A stretch of 57,293 nucleotides of DNA from Mycobacterium gordonae (lineage in GTDB: Bacteria; Actinomycetota; Actinomycetes; Mycobacteriales; Mycobacteriaceae), in NCBI RefSeq assembly GCF_002101675.1, contig NZ_LQOY01000089.1:1-57293 (forward strand), in the 5' to 3' direction. The notes beneath the pieces were generated by a model. It was not told the DNA's origin. It ran no database searches and saw nothing but the letters and a program-made list of their open reading frames with translations. Both the position numbers and the translations under genes were made by a program. Of this stretch, positions 27,613-36,539 are shown in pieces (position 1 is the stretch's first letter; every line of letters starts with the position of its first letter).

Positions 27613-29409
27613 TCAGAACCACCCGTCGCGCATCTCCAAGGTGGTTCGGTCCAGACTCTGCAGGAGATCCAGTTGCGGGCCGGTTTTCGGTAATTCGTAG
27701 GTGTAGAAGTACCGGGCGGCGTACCGCTTGCCGTCATAGAAGTCCCCGGTGCGGCCGTGCGCGGCGACGACCTGCTCCAGCCACGCCCAGGCGATGACCA
27801 GATGGCCGAAGGCTTCCAGATACACGGCGCTGTTGGCCAGCGCCGCGTCGACGTCACCGGCCGCGAACATCGACGCCGTGACGCTGACCATCCGCTGCCA
27901 CGCTTCATCGAGTTGTTTCGCCATCGCGGCCGACTCGCCGGCGAGCGCGGTCGCACGGGATACGGTGGCGGCCACGGTCTTCGACAGCTCCACAAGGCTG
28001 GCACCGCCCTGCTGAGTTACCTTGCGACCCAACAGGTCCAGGCTCTGGATGCCATGCGTGCCTTCATGGATCGGGTTGAGTCTGTTGTCACGGTAGTGCT
28101 GCTCCACATCGTATTCGCGGGTGTAGCCGTAGCCGCCGTGCACCTGGATCGCCAAGTTGTTGGCCTCCAGACACCACTGCGACGGCCAGCTTTTCGCCAC
28201 CGGGGTCAGGATGTCCAGCAGCAGCCCCGCGGACGCGGCCTCTTCGGGTGATTCCGGGCTGCTGTGGATGTCAACCAGGCGAGCGCAGTACAGGGCCAGC
28301 GCGAGGGCACCCTCCACATAGGACTTCTGCGCCAACACCATTCGCTTGACGTCCGGATGCTCGATGATCGGTATCTGCGGCATCATGGGGTCTTTGCCGG
28401 TCACCGGCCGTCCCTGCGGCCGCTCACGCGCATACTGCAATGCCTTGAGATAGCCGGTGTAGCCCAGGGCAATCGCCCCCAGCCCGACGCCCAGACGCGC
28501 CTCGTTCATCATGTGGAACATGTAGGACAGCCCGCGGTGCGGTTCGCCCACCAGATAGCCGACGGCCCCGGCCCGACCGCCGGGCTGATGCCGGCCTTCA
28601 CCGAAATTCAGTGCGGTGTTGGTTATTCCGCGGTAGCCCATCTTGTGGTTGAGGCCGGCCAGCACGACGTCATTGCGTTCACCGATGCCTCCGTCGTCTC
28701 GCACCAGAAACTTGGGGACGATGAACAACGAGATCCCCCGGGTGCCGGCCGGTGCACCGGTGATCTTGGCCAGCACTAGATGCACAATGTTGTCGGACAA
28801 TTCGTGATCACCGCCGGAGATCCACATCTTCGACCCGAACAGCCGGTAGCTGCCGTCGTCCTGCGGTTCGGCGCGGGTTGTGATGTCGGCCAGCGACGAT
28901 CCGGCTTGCGGCTCCGAAAGGCACATGGTGCCGGTGAAGCGCCCGGCGAGGGTCGGCTTGACGAACCGCTCGATCTGCTCGGGGGTGCCGTAGTTCGCCA
29001 GCAGATTCGCGTTCGCCAGGCTCAGCAGCACATATCCGGCAGTGGCCACGTTCGCGGCGTGAAACCACGCCAGGCCGGCACCGGCCACCACGGTGGGCAG
29101 CTGCCAGCCACCCAGCGCGTGATCCATGCTCATCGCCAGCAGGTCGGCCTTGGCGAAGGCATCCAGCGCTTGCTTCACCTCAGGAATCACGCTGACCCGC
29201 TCGCCGTCGAACGTGGGCTCCTGCGCATCGTTCTTCTTGTTGTGCGTGGCGAAGTACCGGGTGGCGAGGTCTTCGCACAAGTCCAGCAGAGCCGAGAACG
29301 TCTCCCGGGAATGCTCCGCGAAGCGATCCCGGGCCGCCAGGTCCTCAACCTTCAGCCACTCGAAAAGCAGGAAATCGAGATCACGCCGCGACAGCAGATT
29401 GGACGCCAT
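27613..29409 (-). CDS. Acyl-CoA dehydrogenase (FadE type, long form)
   Basis: A 598-residue FAD enzyme that introduces the alpha,beta double bond in acyl-CoA for beta-oxidation. It has the middle-domain signature LSEPQAGSSLADITT, followed by SKMWISGGDHE, a C-terminal helical domain with QVHGGYGYTREYDVEQHYRD, and the catalytic-base region NPIHEGTHGIQ with its Glu present. It also carries the extra C-terminal domain (about 470-598) of the long actinobacterial and proteobacterial acyl-CoA dehydrogenases, which usually act on long or bulky acyl chains. ATG 29409 gives a good N-terminus. It is transcribed alone, convergent with the SHOCT gene. Chain-length preference is not readable from sequence. 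Confidence 0.95.
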   Translation of the reverse strand: MASNLLSRRDLDFLLFEWLKVEDLAARDRFAEHSRETFSALLDLCEDLATRYFATHNKKNDAQEPTFDGERVSVIPEVKQALDAFAKADLLAMSMDHALGGWQLPTVVAGAGLAWFHAANVATAGYVLLSLANANLLANYGTPEQIERFVKPTLAGRFTGTMCLSEPQAGSSLADITTRAEPQDDGSYRLFGSKMWISGGDHELSDNIVHLVLAKITGAPAGTRGISLFIVPKFLVRDDGGIGERNDVVLAGLNHKMGYRGITNTALNFGEGRHQPGGRAGAVGYLVGEPHRGLSYMFHMMNEARLGVGLGAIALGYTGYLKALQYARERPQGRPVTGKDPMMPQIPIIEHPDVKRMVLAQKSYVEGALALALYCARLVDIHSSPESPEEAASAGLLLDILTPVAKSWPSQWCLEANNLAIQVHGGYGYTREYDVEQHYRDNRLNPIHEGTHGIQSLDLLGRKVTQQGGASLVELSKTVAATVSRATALAGESAAMAKQLDEAWQRMVSVTASMFAAGDVDAALANSAVYLEAFGHLVIAWAWLEQVVAAHGRTGDFYDGKRYAARYFYTYELPKTGPQLDLLQSLDRTTLEMRDGWF

Positions 29410-29610
29410 GTCGTGTGCCCTTCCGTGGTGCTTGCACTGTGAGCGTACGGCGACAGAAGAACTTACATGAGCTAATTAAGCGGCGGCGTCCGCCGAGAGG
29501 CCGGCTCCGCTCGTCCCGCGCCGTGGTCGTCGACACCTCACTGCCGGTCTATGCCGGTCTATGCAGGCCGAGCGTGAACGTCACGACGCGGCACGCCGAT
29601 TCACCGTCGT

Positions 29611-30003
29611 TCAATTCCCACTCGGCCCACTGACCCGCAGCGCGAACGCGCCCAGCACGAGGAACAGTCCCGCACCTGCGGTCGCGCCCAGCAGCGTCGT
29701 CTTCGGCGCCCCGGCTCGCAGGGCGATCAGCGATGCGGCGACGTCGGCCGCGTCACAAACCAGGCCCGCCTGCAGCACCGCCTTCTGTACGGCCGGCTCA
29801 GGATAGTGCAAGGCAGCACCGAGAACGAGATCCCGCACACCGAACAGTCGGGTGACAAGTCCGACGCTGGCATCGTCGGGCAGCTTGCCGAGCCCGAACA
29901 CCCGCGAGCTGAGTCCTGGTGCAGCCCAGGAGATTCCGCCGGCGAACATCCGTATTACAGACATTGTGGTAGCGGCGGGGTGTTGGTTGATAGATGCGGT
30001 CAT
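29611..30003 (-). CDS. Small DUF4267-like membrane protein
   Basis: A 130-residue protein with about four hydrophobic segments (around 18-33, 52-67, 80-96 and 102-122). The layout, with LVTRLFGVRDLVLGAAL in the second segment, resembles the DUF4267 family of small membrane proteins. I chose ATG 30003, preceded by AAAGG, over an upstream in-frame ATG because the sequence before it contains the operator repeats. It is divergent from a TetR gene 75 bp away, with two TGTAG-N6-CTACA sites between them, so it is the probable repression target. Function unknown. Confidence 0.82.
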   Translation of the reverse strand: MTASINQHPAATTMSVIRMFAGGISWAAPGLSSRVFGLGKLPDDASVGLVTRLFGVRDLVLGAALHYPEPAVQKAVLQAGLVCDAADVAASLIALRAGAPKTTLLGATAGAGLFLVLGAFALRVSGPSGN

Positions 30004-30017
30004 CGGAGCTGACCTTT

Positions 30018-30066
30018 CGTTTGTAGTAGCAACTACAAACGTATCTAACCTGTAGTCAGGGCTACA
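30018..30066. promoter_or_regulatory. Two TetR-type operators between divergent genes
   Basis: Site 1 has perfect 10-bp arms CGTTTGTAGT (30018-30027) and ACTACAAACG (30032-30041). Site 2 has the core TGTAG (30051-30055), N6, CTACA (30062-30066). Both share TGTAG-N6-CTACA and their centres are 29 bp apart, close to three helical turns. They lie between the membrane-protein start (30003) and the TetR start (30078), and site 2 ends 11 bp before the regulator's ATG. Confidence 0.75.
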
Positions 30067-30077
30067 ATCAAGGCCCA

Positions 30078-30614
30078 ATGGGGCACAAGTACACGCGCGA
30101 GCAGATCCTCGACGACGCCGTCGCGATGGCGTTGACCGACGGACTCAGCTCGCTGACGTTCGGCGGACTGGCCAAACACCTCGGTACCAGTGACCGTGTG
30201 ATCGTCTATTACTTTCCCAGCAAGACCACGCTCGTCACCGACGTCCTGCTGGAGGTGGGCAACAGGCTCCAGCAGGTGCTGGCCGGCGCGCTGACCGAAC
30301 CCGCTGACAGCCATCGCGAGCTGGCCAGGACCGCCTTCAAGGTGTTGGCGCAAGAAGAATTCGATCCGCTGTTTGCGGTCTACTTCGAGGTTTGCGGTCT
30401 TGCCGCCGCCGGGGTTGCGCCGTACCACGACCTCGCCGCCCCGCTGACTGAAGGCTGGATCGACTGGCTGGCAAGGTTTTTCACCGGCACCACCAAACGA
30501 CGGCGAGCCGAAGCCGAAGCCAGTCTCGCACTCATCGACGGGATGCTGTTGTTGCGCCAACTCGCCGGGCCGGCGGCCGCCGATCGTGCCGCCAAAGTCT
30601 TGGGTGTCCGCTGA
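30078..30614 (+). CDS. TetR-family transcriptional regulator
   Basis: A 178-residue regulator. The N-terminal helix-turn-helix is clear (ILDDAVAMALTDGLSSLTF, then GLAKHLGTSDRVIVYYFPSKTTLV), and the C-terminal ligand domain is all-helical and shorter than average. It lies divergently from the small DUF4267-like membrane protein, with two matching dyad operators in between, so it probably represses both that gene and itself. The ligand is unknown. An eroded second TetR-like gene follows downstream, suggesting a former duplication or an unrelated decayed regulator. Confidence 0.93.
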   Translation: MGHKYTREQILDDAVAMALTDGLSSLTFGGLAKHLGTSDRVIVYYFPSKTTLVTDVLLEVGNRLQQVLAGALTEPADSHRELARTAFKVLAQEEFDPLFAVYFEVCGLAAAGVAPYHDLAAPLTEGWIDWLARFFTGTTKRRRAEAEASLALIDGMLLLRQLAGPAAADRAAKVLGVR

Positions 30615-30751
30615 TTACCGCAGCGAGTACCGAATCGGCAGGTGCTGGGGACCGCCGGCGAAAGTGGTGGCGATCAGTTGCGGATCATCAGCCACGCAGC
30701 CACGGCAGCACCTCATACGAAGTGGAACGCTATCGTTCGGGCCCCCGGCTG

Positions 30752-31047
30752 ATGAGTCAAGATGTCGTTGCGACCGGCCGCACCTCTCGGGGACCGAGTC
30801 CGGCGTCGCGCCGCGGACCTTAGACGTTGTAGCCCAGCGGACGAATCTGAGCGAGCGGTACTTCTACACTGAATTCGCCACCAAGGACGACCTGCTCGAT
30901 TGCTGCGCCGAGGAGCTGTTCGGCCGGTTGTACGCCCAGATGGAGGAAGTGGTGAATACCGCCTCGCTCGCCGTGCGTGTCGCGCACCGCCACCCTGACC
31001 GCCACCGCCTCCGGAGCGGCGGCGATGCTGTGAGTCACCCGGTTTAG
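30752..31047 (+). pseudogene. Remnant of a TetR-family regulator
   Basis: The segment RTNLSERYFYTEFATKDDLLDCCAEELFGRL, here cut as RTNLSERYFYTEF then ATKDDLLDCC, is the recognition-helix end and following helix of a TetR regulator, but it has no intact DNA-binding start. A possible original start (ATG 30752, MSQDVVATGRTSRG) runs into a stop at about 30820 in a different frame. The rest of the ligand domain is missing, with the reading frame ending just before the RNase Z gene. Internal deletion plus frameshift is the simplest reading. Confidence 0.55.
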
Positions 31048-31051
31048 CGTC

Positions 31052-31966
31052 ATGTCGGTCCGCGAGCTGATCGTGCTGGGCACCGCCAGTCAGGCGCCCA
31101 CTCGGTATCGCAACCAGAACGGATACCTGTTGCGCTGGGACGGCGAGGGTCTGATGTTCGATCCCGGGGAAGGCACCCAGCGGCAGATGCTGCTGGCCGG
31201 TGTCGCGATGAGCGGCGTGACGCGATTGTGCCTGACCCACTTTCACGGTGATCATTGCCTCGGTGTCCCCGGGATCATCCAGCGCCTGTCGCTGGACGAG
31301 GCCCAGCACCGGGTGCATGCCTATTTCCCGGCTTCGGGCCTGGACTACTTCACCCGACTGCACCACGCGTGCATCTTTCATGACCGTGCCGACATCTACG
31401 CCCAGCCGGTCGCCGTCGACGGGCCGGTGGCGGCCGGAGACTTCGGAGTGCTCGAGGCGCGACGGCTCGAACATTCCGCCGATGCGATCGGCTACCGGCT
31501 GACCGAACCCGACGGCCGCAGGTTCGTGCCCAAGTTGCTGAAGCGCTTCGGGCTCGACGGCCCCGCGGTCGGCCAGCTGCACTCGGCAGGGTCGATCGAT
31601 TGGGGCGGACGGACGGTTGATCTCTCCGAAGTCAGCGAGGCGCGACCCGTTCAACGGTTTGCCTTCGTCATGGACACCCGGTTGTGCGACGCGGTGTATG
31701 CGCTGGCCGACGGCGTGGACCTGCTGGTGATCGAGGCGACGTTCGTGAGCCGGGACTCGGACCTGGCCGCGCGCTACGGACATCTGACGGCGCGGCAGGC
31801 GGCGCGGGTTGCGGCCGAGTGCGGAGTGCGACGGCTGGTGCTCACCCACTTCTCGCAGCGCTACACCAGCACCCGGGAACACCATGACGAGGCCGCTGAA
31901 GTTTTCGACGGAGACCTCGTCATGGCCGAAGACCTGGCGCGGATACGCGTCCCCGAGCGGCTTTGA
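31052..31966 (+). CDS. rnz: Ribonuclease Z (tRNA 3' endonuclease)
   Basis: A 304-residue metallo-beta-lactamase-fold nuclease that cuts 3' trailers from tRNA precursors. The zinc motif LTHFHGDHCLGVPG is near residues 62-75, and further ligands are supplied by the MDTRLCD, RYGHLTA and LTHFSQRY segments. The N-terminus (RELIVLGTASQAPTRYRNQNGYLL) matches the short bacterial RNase Z family. Length fits the mycobacterial enzyme (Rv2407 type). It starts at ATG 31052 right after the TetR remnant, and its stop is adjacent to the convergent diguanylate cyclase stop. Confidence 0.95.
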   Translation: MSVRELIVLGTASQAPTRYRNQNGYLLRWDGEGLMFDPGEGTQRQMLLAGVAMSGVTRLCLTHFHGDHCLGVPGIIQRLSLDEAQHRVHAYFPASGLDYFTRLHHACIFHDRADIYAQPVAVDGPVAAGDFGVLEARRLEHSADAIGYRLTEPDGRRFVPKLLKRFGLDGPAVGQLHSAGSIDWGGRTVDLSEVSEARPVQRFAFVMDTRLCDAVYALADGVDLLVIEATFVSRDSDLAARYGHLTARQAARVAAECGVRRLVLTHFSQRYTSTREHHDEAAEVFDGDLVMAEDLARIRVPERL

Positions 31967-33070
31967 TCAGCCTCGGCTAACACACAGTTCGTGGTGATAA
32001 AACCCGTTACCACCCAGCCTCTTAGCTTGGTACATCGCGGCATCCGAGGCGGTGATCAGGTCGATGAGAAGTGCCTGATGTTCACCGGGGGCGGTTTCGT
32101 CGAGCCGGGCGCAGGCCGTGCCAATGCTGGCCGTGACTCCCACCGTCGAGTTCGCGATCGCCTCGCATACCTGCTTCGCCAACTGCTCGGCGTTACAGTT
32201 CGCCGACGTGCCGGCCAGGAGAAATTCTTCCCCGCCGCTGCGCGCCACTACCGCCTGTTCAGCAGCGGCGGCCAGCAGCGCCTGCCCCACCTGGACCAGC
32301 GCATAATCCCCGGCGGCGTGGCCGCGGTTGTCATTAAGACCCTTGAAGTTGTCCAGATCGACTACCAACACCACCATGTGGGCGTCGATGCCCCGGCGGG
32401 CCAGCATCATGCCGAGGGCCTTATGCAGAAACGCCCGCCGGTTCAGCAGACCCGTCAGCGGGTCGCGGTCGGCGCGCACCAGATCCCCGGCCAGCGCCCG
32501 GACCAGCACCGCGATCGCCAGTGGCAAGGCGATGTTCACCTCAACCACCAGCCACAAATCCACCACGGCAAGCGAGGGGTGTCCTGAATCAGCCAGCCGG
32601 CCCGCCTCGAAAAGGCCGACACCGGCAGCCACGGCGAAGTTGTACAGCACGAACCCCGTGGTGTGAAAGAACGCCATGTACGCCCCGAAGGTGGCGAACG
32701 CGATGCACCCGATCAGCGCCGCCAGTGGAATGGGATGCGCCAGACACGCCAGCGCGACCCCGATGTTGCACGTCAGGGCGAAGGCCACGGACTGCGCCCG
32801 GGTCGGCCACCGCCACACCCATAACAGGGCACCCGCGGTCCCGCCGGCCACGGCAGCCCAGGTCATGGCGACCGGCACCGCACCCCGCGGGCCATCCGAG
32901 CCGGCGAGCAACACCAGCAGGCACAACACCAACGATGTCGAGATGAACGCCATCAACGCCCGGGTGGTGCCGCTGAGACCGCGCGCAGCCAAGTAGCCAG
33001 AGAGCCAGTCAAACTGATCCCCCCGCTGCCACCGGCTGAAAAGCCCAGATCGACGCTTAATTGCCACCAC
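31967..33070 (-). CDS. Membrane-bound GGDEF diguanylate cyclase
   Basis: About 367 residues. The N-terminal half has a DQFDWLSGYLAARG opening and six or so membrane segments. The C-terminal half is a GGDEF domain with DPLTGLLNRRAF, DLDNFKGLND and the active-site GGEEF, expected to make cyclic di-GMP from two GTP. The inhibitory I-site RxxD, which should lie five residues before GGEEF, is absent (A-E-Q-A there). The start is uncertain: GTG 33070 or 33067 gives a short basic leader before the first conserved block, whereas the frame stays open to GTG 33217. No EAL domain is attached. Confidence 0.85.
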   Translation of the reverse strand: MVAIKRRSGLFSRWQRGDQFDWLSGYLAARGLSGTTRALMAFISTSLVLCLLVLLAGSDGPRGAVPVAMTWAAVAGGTAGALLWVWRWPTRAQSVAFALTCNIGVALACLAHPIPLAALIGCIAFATFGAYMAFFHTTGFVLYNFAVAAGVGLFEAGRLADSGHPSLAVVDLWLVVEVNIALPLAIAVLVRALAGDLVRADRDPLTGLLNRRAFLHKALGMMLARRGIDAHMVVLVVDLDNFKGLNDNRGHAAGDYALVQVGQALLAAAAEQAVVARSGGEEFLLAGTSANCNAEQLAKQVCEAIANSTVGVTASIGTACARLDETAPGEHQALLIDLITASDAAMYQAKRLGGNGFYHHELCVSRG

Positions 33071-33280
33071 CGATATCAGAGTCAGGTGTCGGCCCGCCAC
33101 GTCCCCTTCGCCCCTAGGCCGAACACGCAGATTATTGCCGATCTCGTACGCGTTGGCGACTACCTGTTGACCGGCACCGAGCTCCCGCCGCGGTGGATTA
33201 CCTGGAAACTCCGGCACCGTGGGGCGTCGGCAAAGTGCCCGACACCTTTACCCTGACCCCCGAATCACTCTAGAACCGGG

Positions 33281-34750
33281 TTACAGCGGCGCGATCCGCT
33301 CGGACCACGGGGCCGCCTGTTCCAGTTGCGCGGCCAGGCTGATCAACAGCGATTCCCCACCCAGCGGCGCCACGAACTGGACGCCGAGGGGCAGGCTGTC
33401 GCTTGTCCAGTGCAGCGGCACGGAGATCGCCGGACGGCCGGTCAGGTTCGCCAGTTGGGTATAGGGCACCCAGCCCAGGTTCTTGTCCACCAGCTCGTCG
33501 ACGATCTTGGTATAGCGCAGCAGCCGCGCGGTGCGCGTCTTGATCAGTGCGTCGGAGGCGCGCTGCAACACGGCCGGTAGATCGAACTCGCCGATCTTCG
33601 GGGGCGGCGTCGCCAACGTGGGTGTCAACAGCAGGTCGTAGGACTCGAAGTATTCACTCAACCGGAGGGTGTGCTGGTGACGTCGTTCCACCGCGTCGAC
33701 GTAGTCGACGCTGCCGGTCGCCCGGCCGATGGCCGCCATGATCAGCGTGTCGCGCTCGAACAAGTCGTTGCCCGCACCGGTCAGTCGTTTCGCCGCGTCG
33801 ACATCCCAGGCGCAATGGACAAACCAGGTGAGCAGAAAGTCCCGGGCGAGGGCGGCGTCGTCGTACGGCGCCTGCGGCAGTTCCTCGACATGGTGTCCGA
33901 GCCCGGTCAGAGTACGCACGGTCGCCTCGACGGCGGCGAAGGCTTCGGGATGAGGGTCCGGGGTGATCGCCGAGGGCACCCGCACGCCGATCCGAAGCTG
34001 CCCAGGATCTCGCCCCACCGCGGACCTGAAGGGCGCCTCGGGTAGCTCCGGCAGGTAGGGGCCGGAGGGCTCGCCGCCGCAAATGACGTCCAGCATCGCC
34101 GCGGTGTCGCGCACGGTGCGCGACACGACGCCCTGCACGGCCGCGCCGTGCATGGATTCGCTGCTCGTCGGGCCCATCGGAGTGAGGCCGCGACCTGGTT
34201 TCAGACCGACCAGGCCGCAGCAAGCCGCCGGGATGCGGATGGATCCGCCGCCGTCGTTGGCCCCGGCGCACGGCACGATGCCGGCGGCGACGGCGGCGGC
34301 CGATCCCCCGGACGACCCGCCCGGTGTGCGGTGCAGGTCCCACGGGTTGCGGGCCGGGCCCCAGGCGTCCGACTCGGTGATTCCCTTTGCCCCGAACTCG
34401 GGGAGGTTGGTCTTGCCGAAGATGACCAGACCGGCGTCGATCCAGCGCTGCACGATGGTCGAGTGCTCGGCGACGGGCGTCGACATCAGGGCGCGTGACC
34501 CTTGCGAGCTGGGTAGCCCCGCGTAGTCCTGGGCGAGATCCTTGATCAGGAAAGGAACTCCGGCGAAGGGACCATCGAGCCGATCCGAGGGCGAGGCCGG
34601 GACATCGCGCACGATCGCGTTGATCCGGGGGTTGACCGCCGCTGCCCGCTCGCGGGCGAGGGTGAGCAGCTCGGCCGCCGACACCTCCTTGTCGGCGACC
34701 AGCTTCGCCAGCCCGGTGGCGTCGTAGGTGCGGTATTCCTCGAAGTTCAT
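33281..34750 (-). CDS. Amidase (amidase signature family)
   Basis: A 489-residue amidase hydrolysing a carboxamide. The Ser-Ser-Lys triad is present: Lys in FLIKDLAQ, cis-Ser in GGSSGGSAAA, and nucleophile Ser in DGGGSIRIPA. The C-terminal GRPAISVP and LPLGVQFVAP segments are typical of the family. ATG 34750 gives the standard opening MNFEEYRTYDATGLAKLV. It stands alone between the cyclase and a small acidic gene. It is not a GatA by context, since no gatC or gatB is near. The substrate is unknown. Confidence 0.93.
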   Translation of the reverse strand: MNFEEYRTYDATGLAKLVADKEVSAAELLTLARERAAAVNPRINAIVRDVPASPSDRLDGPFAGVPFLIKDLAQDYAGLPSSQGSRALMSTPVAEHSTIVQRWIDAGLVIFGKTNLPEFGAKGITESDAWGPARNPWDLHRTPGGSSGGSAAAVAAGIVPCAGANDGGGSIRIPAACCGLVGLKPGRGLTPMGPTSSESMHGAAVQGVVSRTVRDTAAMLDVICGGEPSGPYLPELPEAPFRSAVGRDPGQLRIGVRVPSAITPDPHPEAFAAVEATVRTLTGLGHHVEELPQAPYDDAALARDFLLTWFVHCAWDVDAAKRLTGAGNDLFERDTLIMAAIGRATGSVDYVDAVERRHQHTLRLSEYFESYDLLLTPTLATPPPKIGEFDLPAVLQRASDALIKTRTARLLRYTKIVDELVDKNLGWVPYTQLANLTGRPAISVPLHWTSDSLPLGVQFVAPLGGESLLISLAAQLEQAAPWSERIAPL

Positions 34751-34830
34751 GACTCGACCGTATGTCCCGGAGTCGCCTTTCGGTAAGCCGCGGGGGTTTC
34801 GGAACCCGCCAATGCGGCGATCCTGCCTGG

Positions 34831-35004
34831 ATGAATCCCGACCAGCGAGACGACAGCGCGGCCGCGCCGGTGCCGGAAGACGCCCGAGAGACGACTCCGG
34901 CGCAGCGCGCGGAGGAAGACCGGCTGGAACATTCCGCCGGTGATCCGAACGGACCTGCGTCGTGGCAATCAACCGACGAGATCGCCGACGAGACCACGCG
35001 GTGA
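34831..35004 (+). CDS. Small acidic hypothetical protein
   Basis: A 57-residue, strongly acidic, disordered-looking protein (MNPDQRDDSAAAPVPEDA opening; rich in Asp, Glu, Ala and Pro). It starts at ATG 34831, about 80 bp from the divergent amidase, and ends 4 bp before the convergent AAA+ ATPase stop. Codon third-position GC is consistent with a coding frame, but the protein has no recognisable family. It could also be non-coding. Confidence 0.45.
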   Translation: MNPDQRDDSAAAPVPEDARETTPAQRAEEDRLEHSAGDPNGPASWQSTDEIADETTR

Positions 35005-35008
35005 CCGC

Positions 35009-36397
35009 TTAGAGGTACAGCCCGGCCGGCACCGCGGCCCGGTAACGACCGTTACCGATCTCACCTAAAAGCGTTGCGGTACAAACGCTTCCGTCTTCAC
35101 CGGCCAGCACGGCACGACGGACGACTTCGCGGATGTCGCTGCCGCTGGTGCGCTCGGGTAGCGCCGCGACGACGGCGGCCGTGTCGACTTCGCGGCCGCC
35201 GGGGATGTCGCCGATCAGCGCCGCCAGGATGCGCGCCGCGTCGACGCGGCTGGGATATCCGACTTCGACGACGGAATCGAAGCGCCCGGTGCGGATGGCG
35301 GCCTTGTCCAGGGTCGCCGCGTCGTTGGTGGACGCCAACGTCAGAATCCGCGCGTCGGCTTCGATGTCCATGGCTTGTAGCAGTTCGGACAGACCGCCGT
35401 CGCCCGACCCGCGGCTACGGCACCATAGATCCACGTCCTCGAGCACGATGAGCACCGGACCGCCGAGACGTTGCGCCTCCTCCACTACGGCCGTCAACAG
35501 GTCTTCGCCCGCCTTGGCCTCGACGTAGATGACGGTGAATTCGCCGACGACTTCGCGGGCCACCACTGCGCTCACTGCCGACTTGCCGGTGCCGGGTGGT
35601 CCGCACAGCAGAACACCGCGACGCGCTCCCAGCCCGTGCGCCCGGAGCACTTCGTGGCGGTCGCGCACGGCGATGACGCCCAGGTCGACCTCGGTCCATA
35701 CCTCGTCGGGAACGATGACGGTTTCGCGGGTGACCGTCGCCGGCAGCTCGATGACGGTGAAGCTGAGCCCGTGATTGTTGGTGGCGCGCACGGCGCGTGA
35801 CCGGTACGGGTTGAGCTCGTTGGCGCGATCGGCCAGACGATCCAAGACCGCGCGGGCGTGGGCCTGGTTGTCCGGTGTGACGAATGCGCTCACTTCGGCC
35901 GAATGCATGATGCTGTCGCGCGCCTCGATGTGCACGACGCATCCCGCGTCTTGCAGGAGCGACCCGGCCGGGAAGTGCACCCGCAAACACAGTGGGTGCC
36001 GGTAGCGCTGGTCGCCGATCTCGGTCTGCGTCCACTTGGGCGGGTAGGCGCACTCACCGGGACCGACCTCGCACACGGCCGCGTGTTCCTCAATCCATTC
36101 CGCCAGCGCTAGGGCCACGGTCAGTCGCGACACCGGGTTGAGGTTGCGGGCTTCATCGAGCAGGTAGCCACAGTCCGGCACGCCCAGGCAGCGTGCGGTG
36201 AATCGTTCTGCGTTCTCCGCGGTTTCGCGTTCGGCGACTCCGACGAGCAACTCACCGAGGGCGCGCAGCGTGGGGCGCACACCGTAGTCCAGGCCATCCA
36301 GCCAGTCGCCGACGTCATCGATCACTCGACGGTGCGCGGCACCGCCGCCGGTGCTACCGGCGGTCAGTTCGGTCAAGTGGTCACGGGTGAGAGTCAT
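35009..36397 (-). CDS. AAA+ ATPase
   Basis: A 462-residue protein with a mixed N-terminal region (about 1-240) and a C-terminal AAA+ module: Walker A GPPGTGKS, Walker B VLIVLEDVD, sensor-1 LTLASTND, and arginine-finger region AAIRTGRFDSVVEVGYPS. This is the classic FtsH/Cdc48-like ATPase core without a protease domain, so it may remodel proteins or complexes; the target is unknown. I use ATG 36397, which has AAGG just upstream; an in-frame start at 36445 is possible. It is transcribed alone between the convergent small gene and the aldolase. Confidence 0.88.
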   Translation of the reverse strand: MTLTRDHLTELTAGSTGGGAAHRRVIDDVGDWLDGLDYGVRPTLRALGELLVGVAERETAENAERFTARCLGVPDCGYLLDEARNLNPVSRLTVALALAEWIEEHAAVCEVGPGECAYPPKWTQTEIGDQRYRHPLCLRVHFPAGSLLQDAGCVVHIEARDSIMHSAEVSAFVTPDNQAHARAVLDRLADRANELNPYRSRAVRATNNHGLSFTVIELPATVTRETVIVPDEVWTEVDLGVIAVRDRHEVLRAHGLGARRGVLLCGPPGTGKSAVSAVVAREVVGEFTVIYVEAKAGEDLLTAVVEEAQRLGGPVLIVLEDVDLWCRSRGSGDGGLSELLQAMDIEADARILTLASTNDAATLDKAAIRTGRFDSVVEVGYPSRVDAARILAALIGDIPGGREVDTAAVVAALPERTSGSDIREVVRRAVLAGEDGSVCTATLLGEIGNGRYRAAVPAGLYL

Positions 36398-36539
36398 CGC
36401 CTTGTTGTCGTTGTCGGTGGGATCAGCAGCGGTCCACCATCGCATCTGACCAGAGGTTGGTCAACTGGTTTTCGGACGCAGCGCCCCCCGCTTCGTCCCG
36501 CGAAATAGACTGCGCGTCAGCCTCTTCGCTCCGGTGACG

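Noticed and set aside
27284..27622. 112-residue minus-strand frame between two convergent genes
   Set aside because: Partly overlaps the SHOCT gene and has no recognisable protein.
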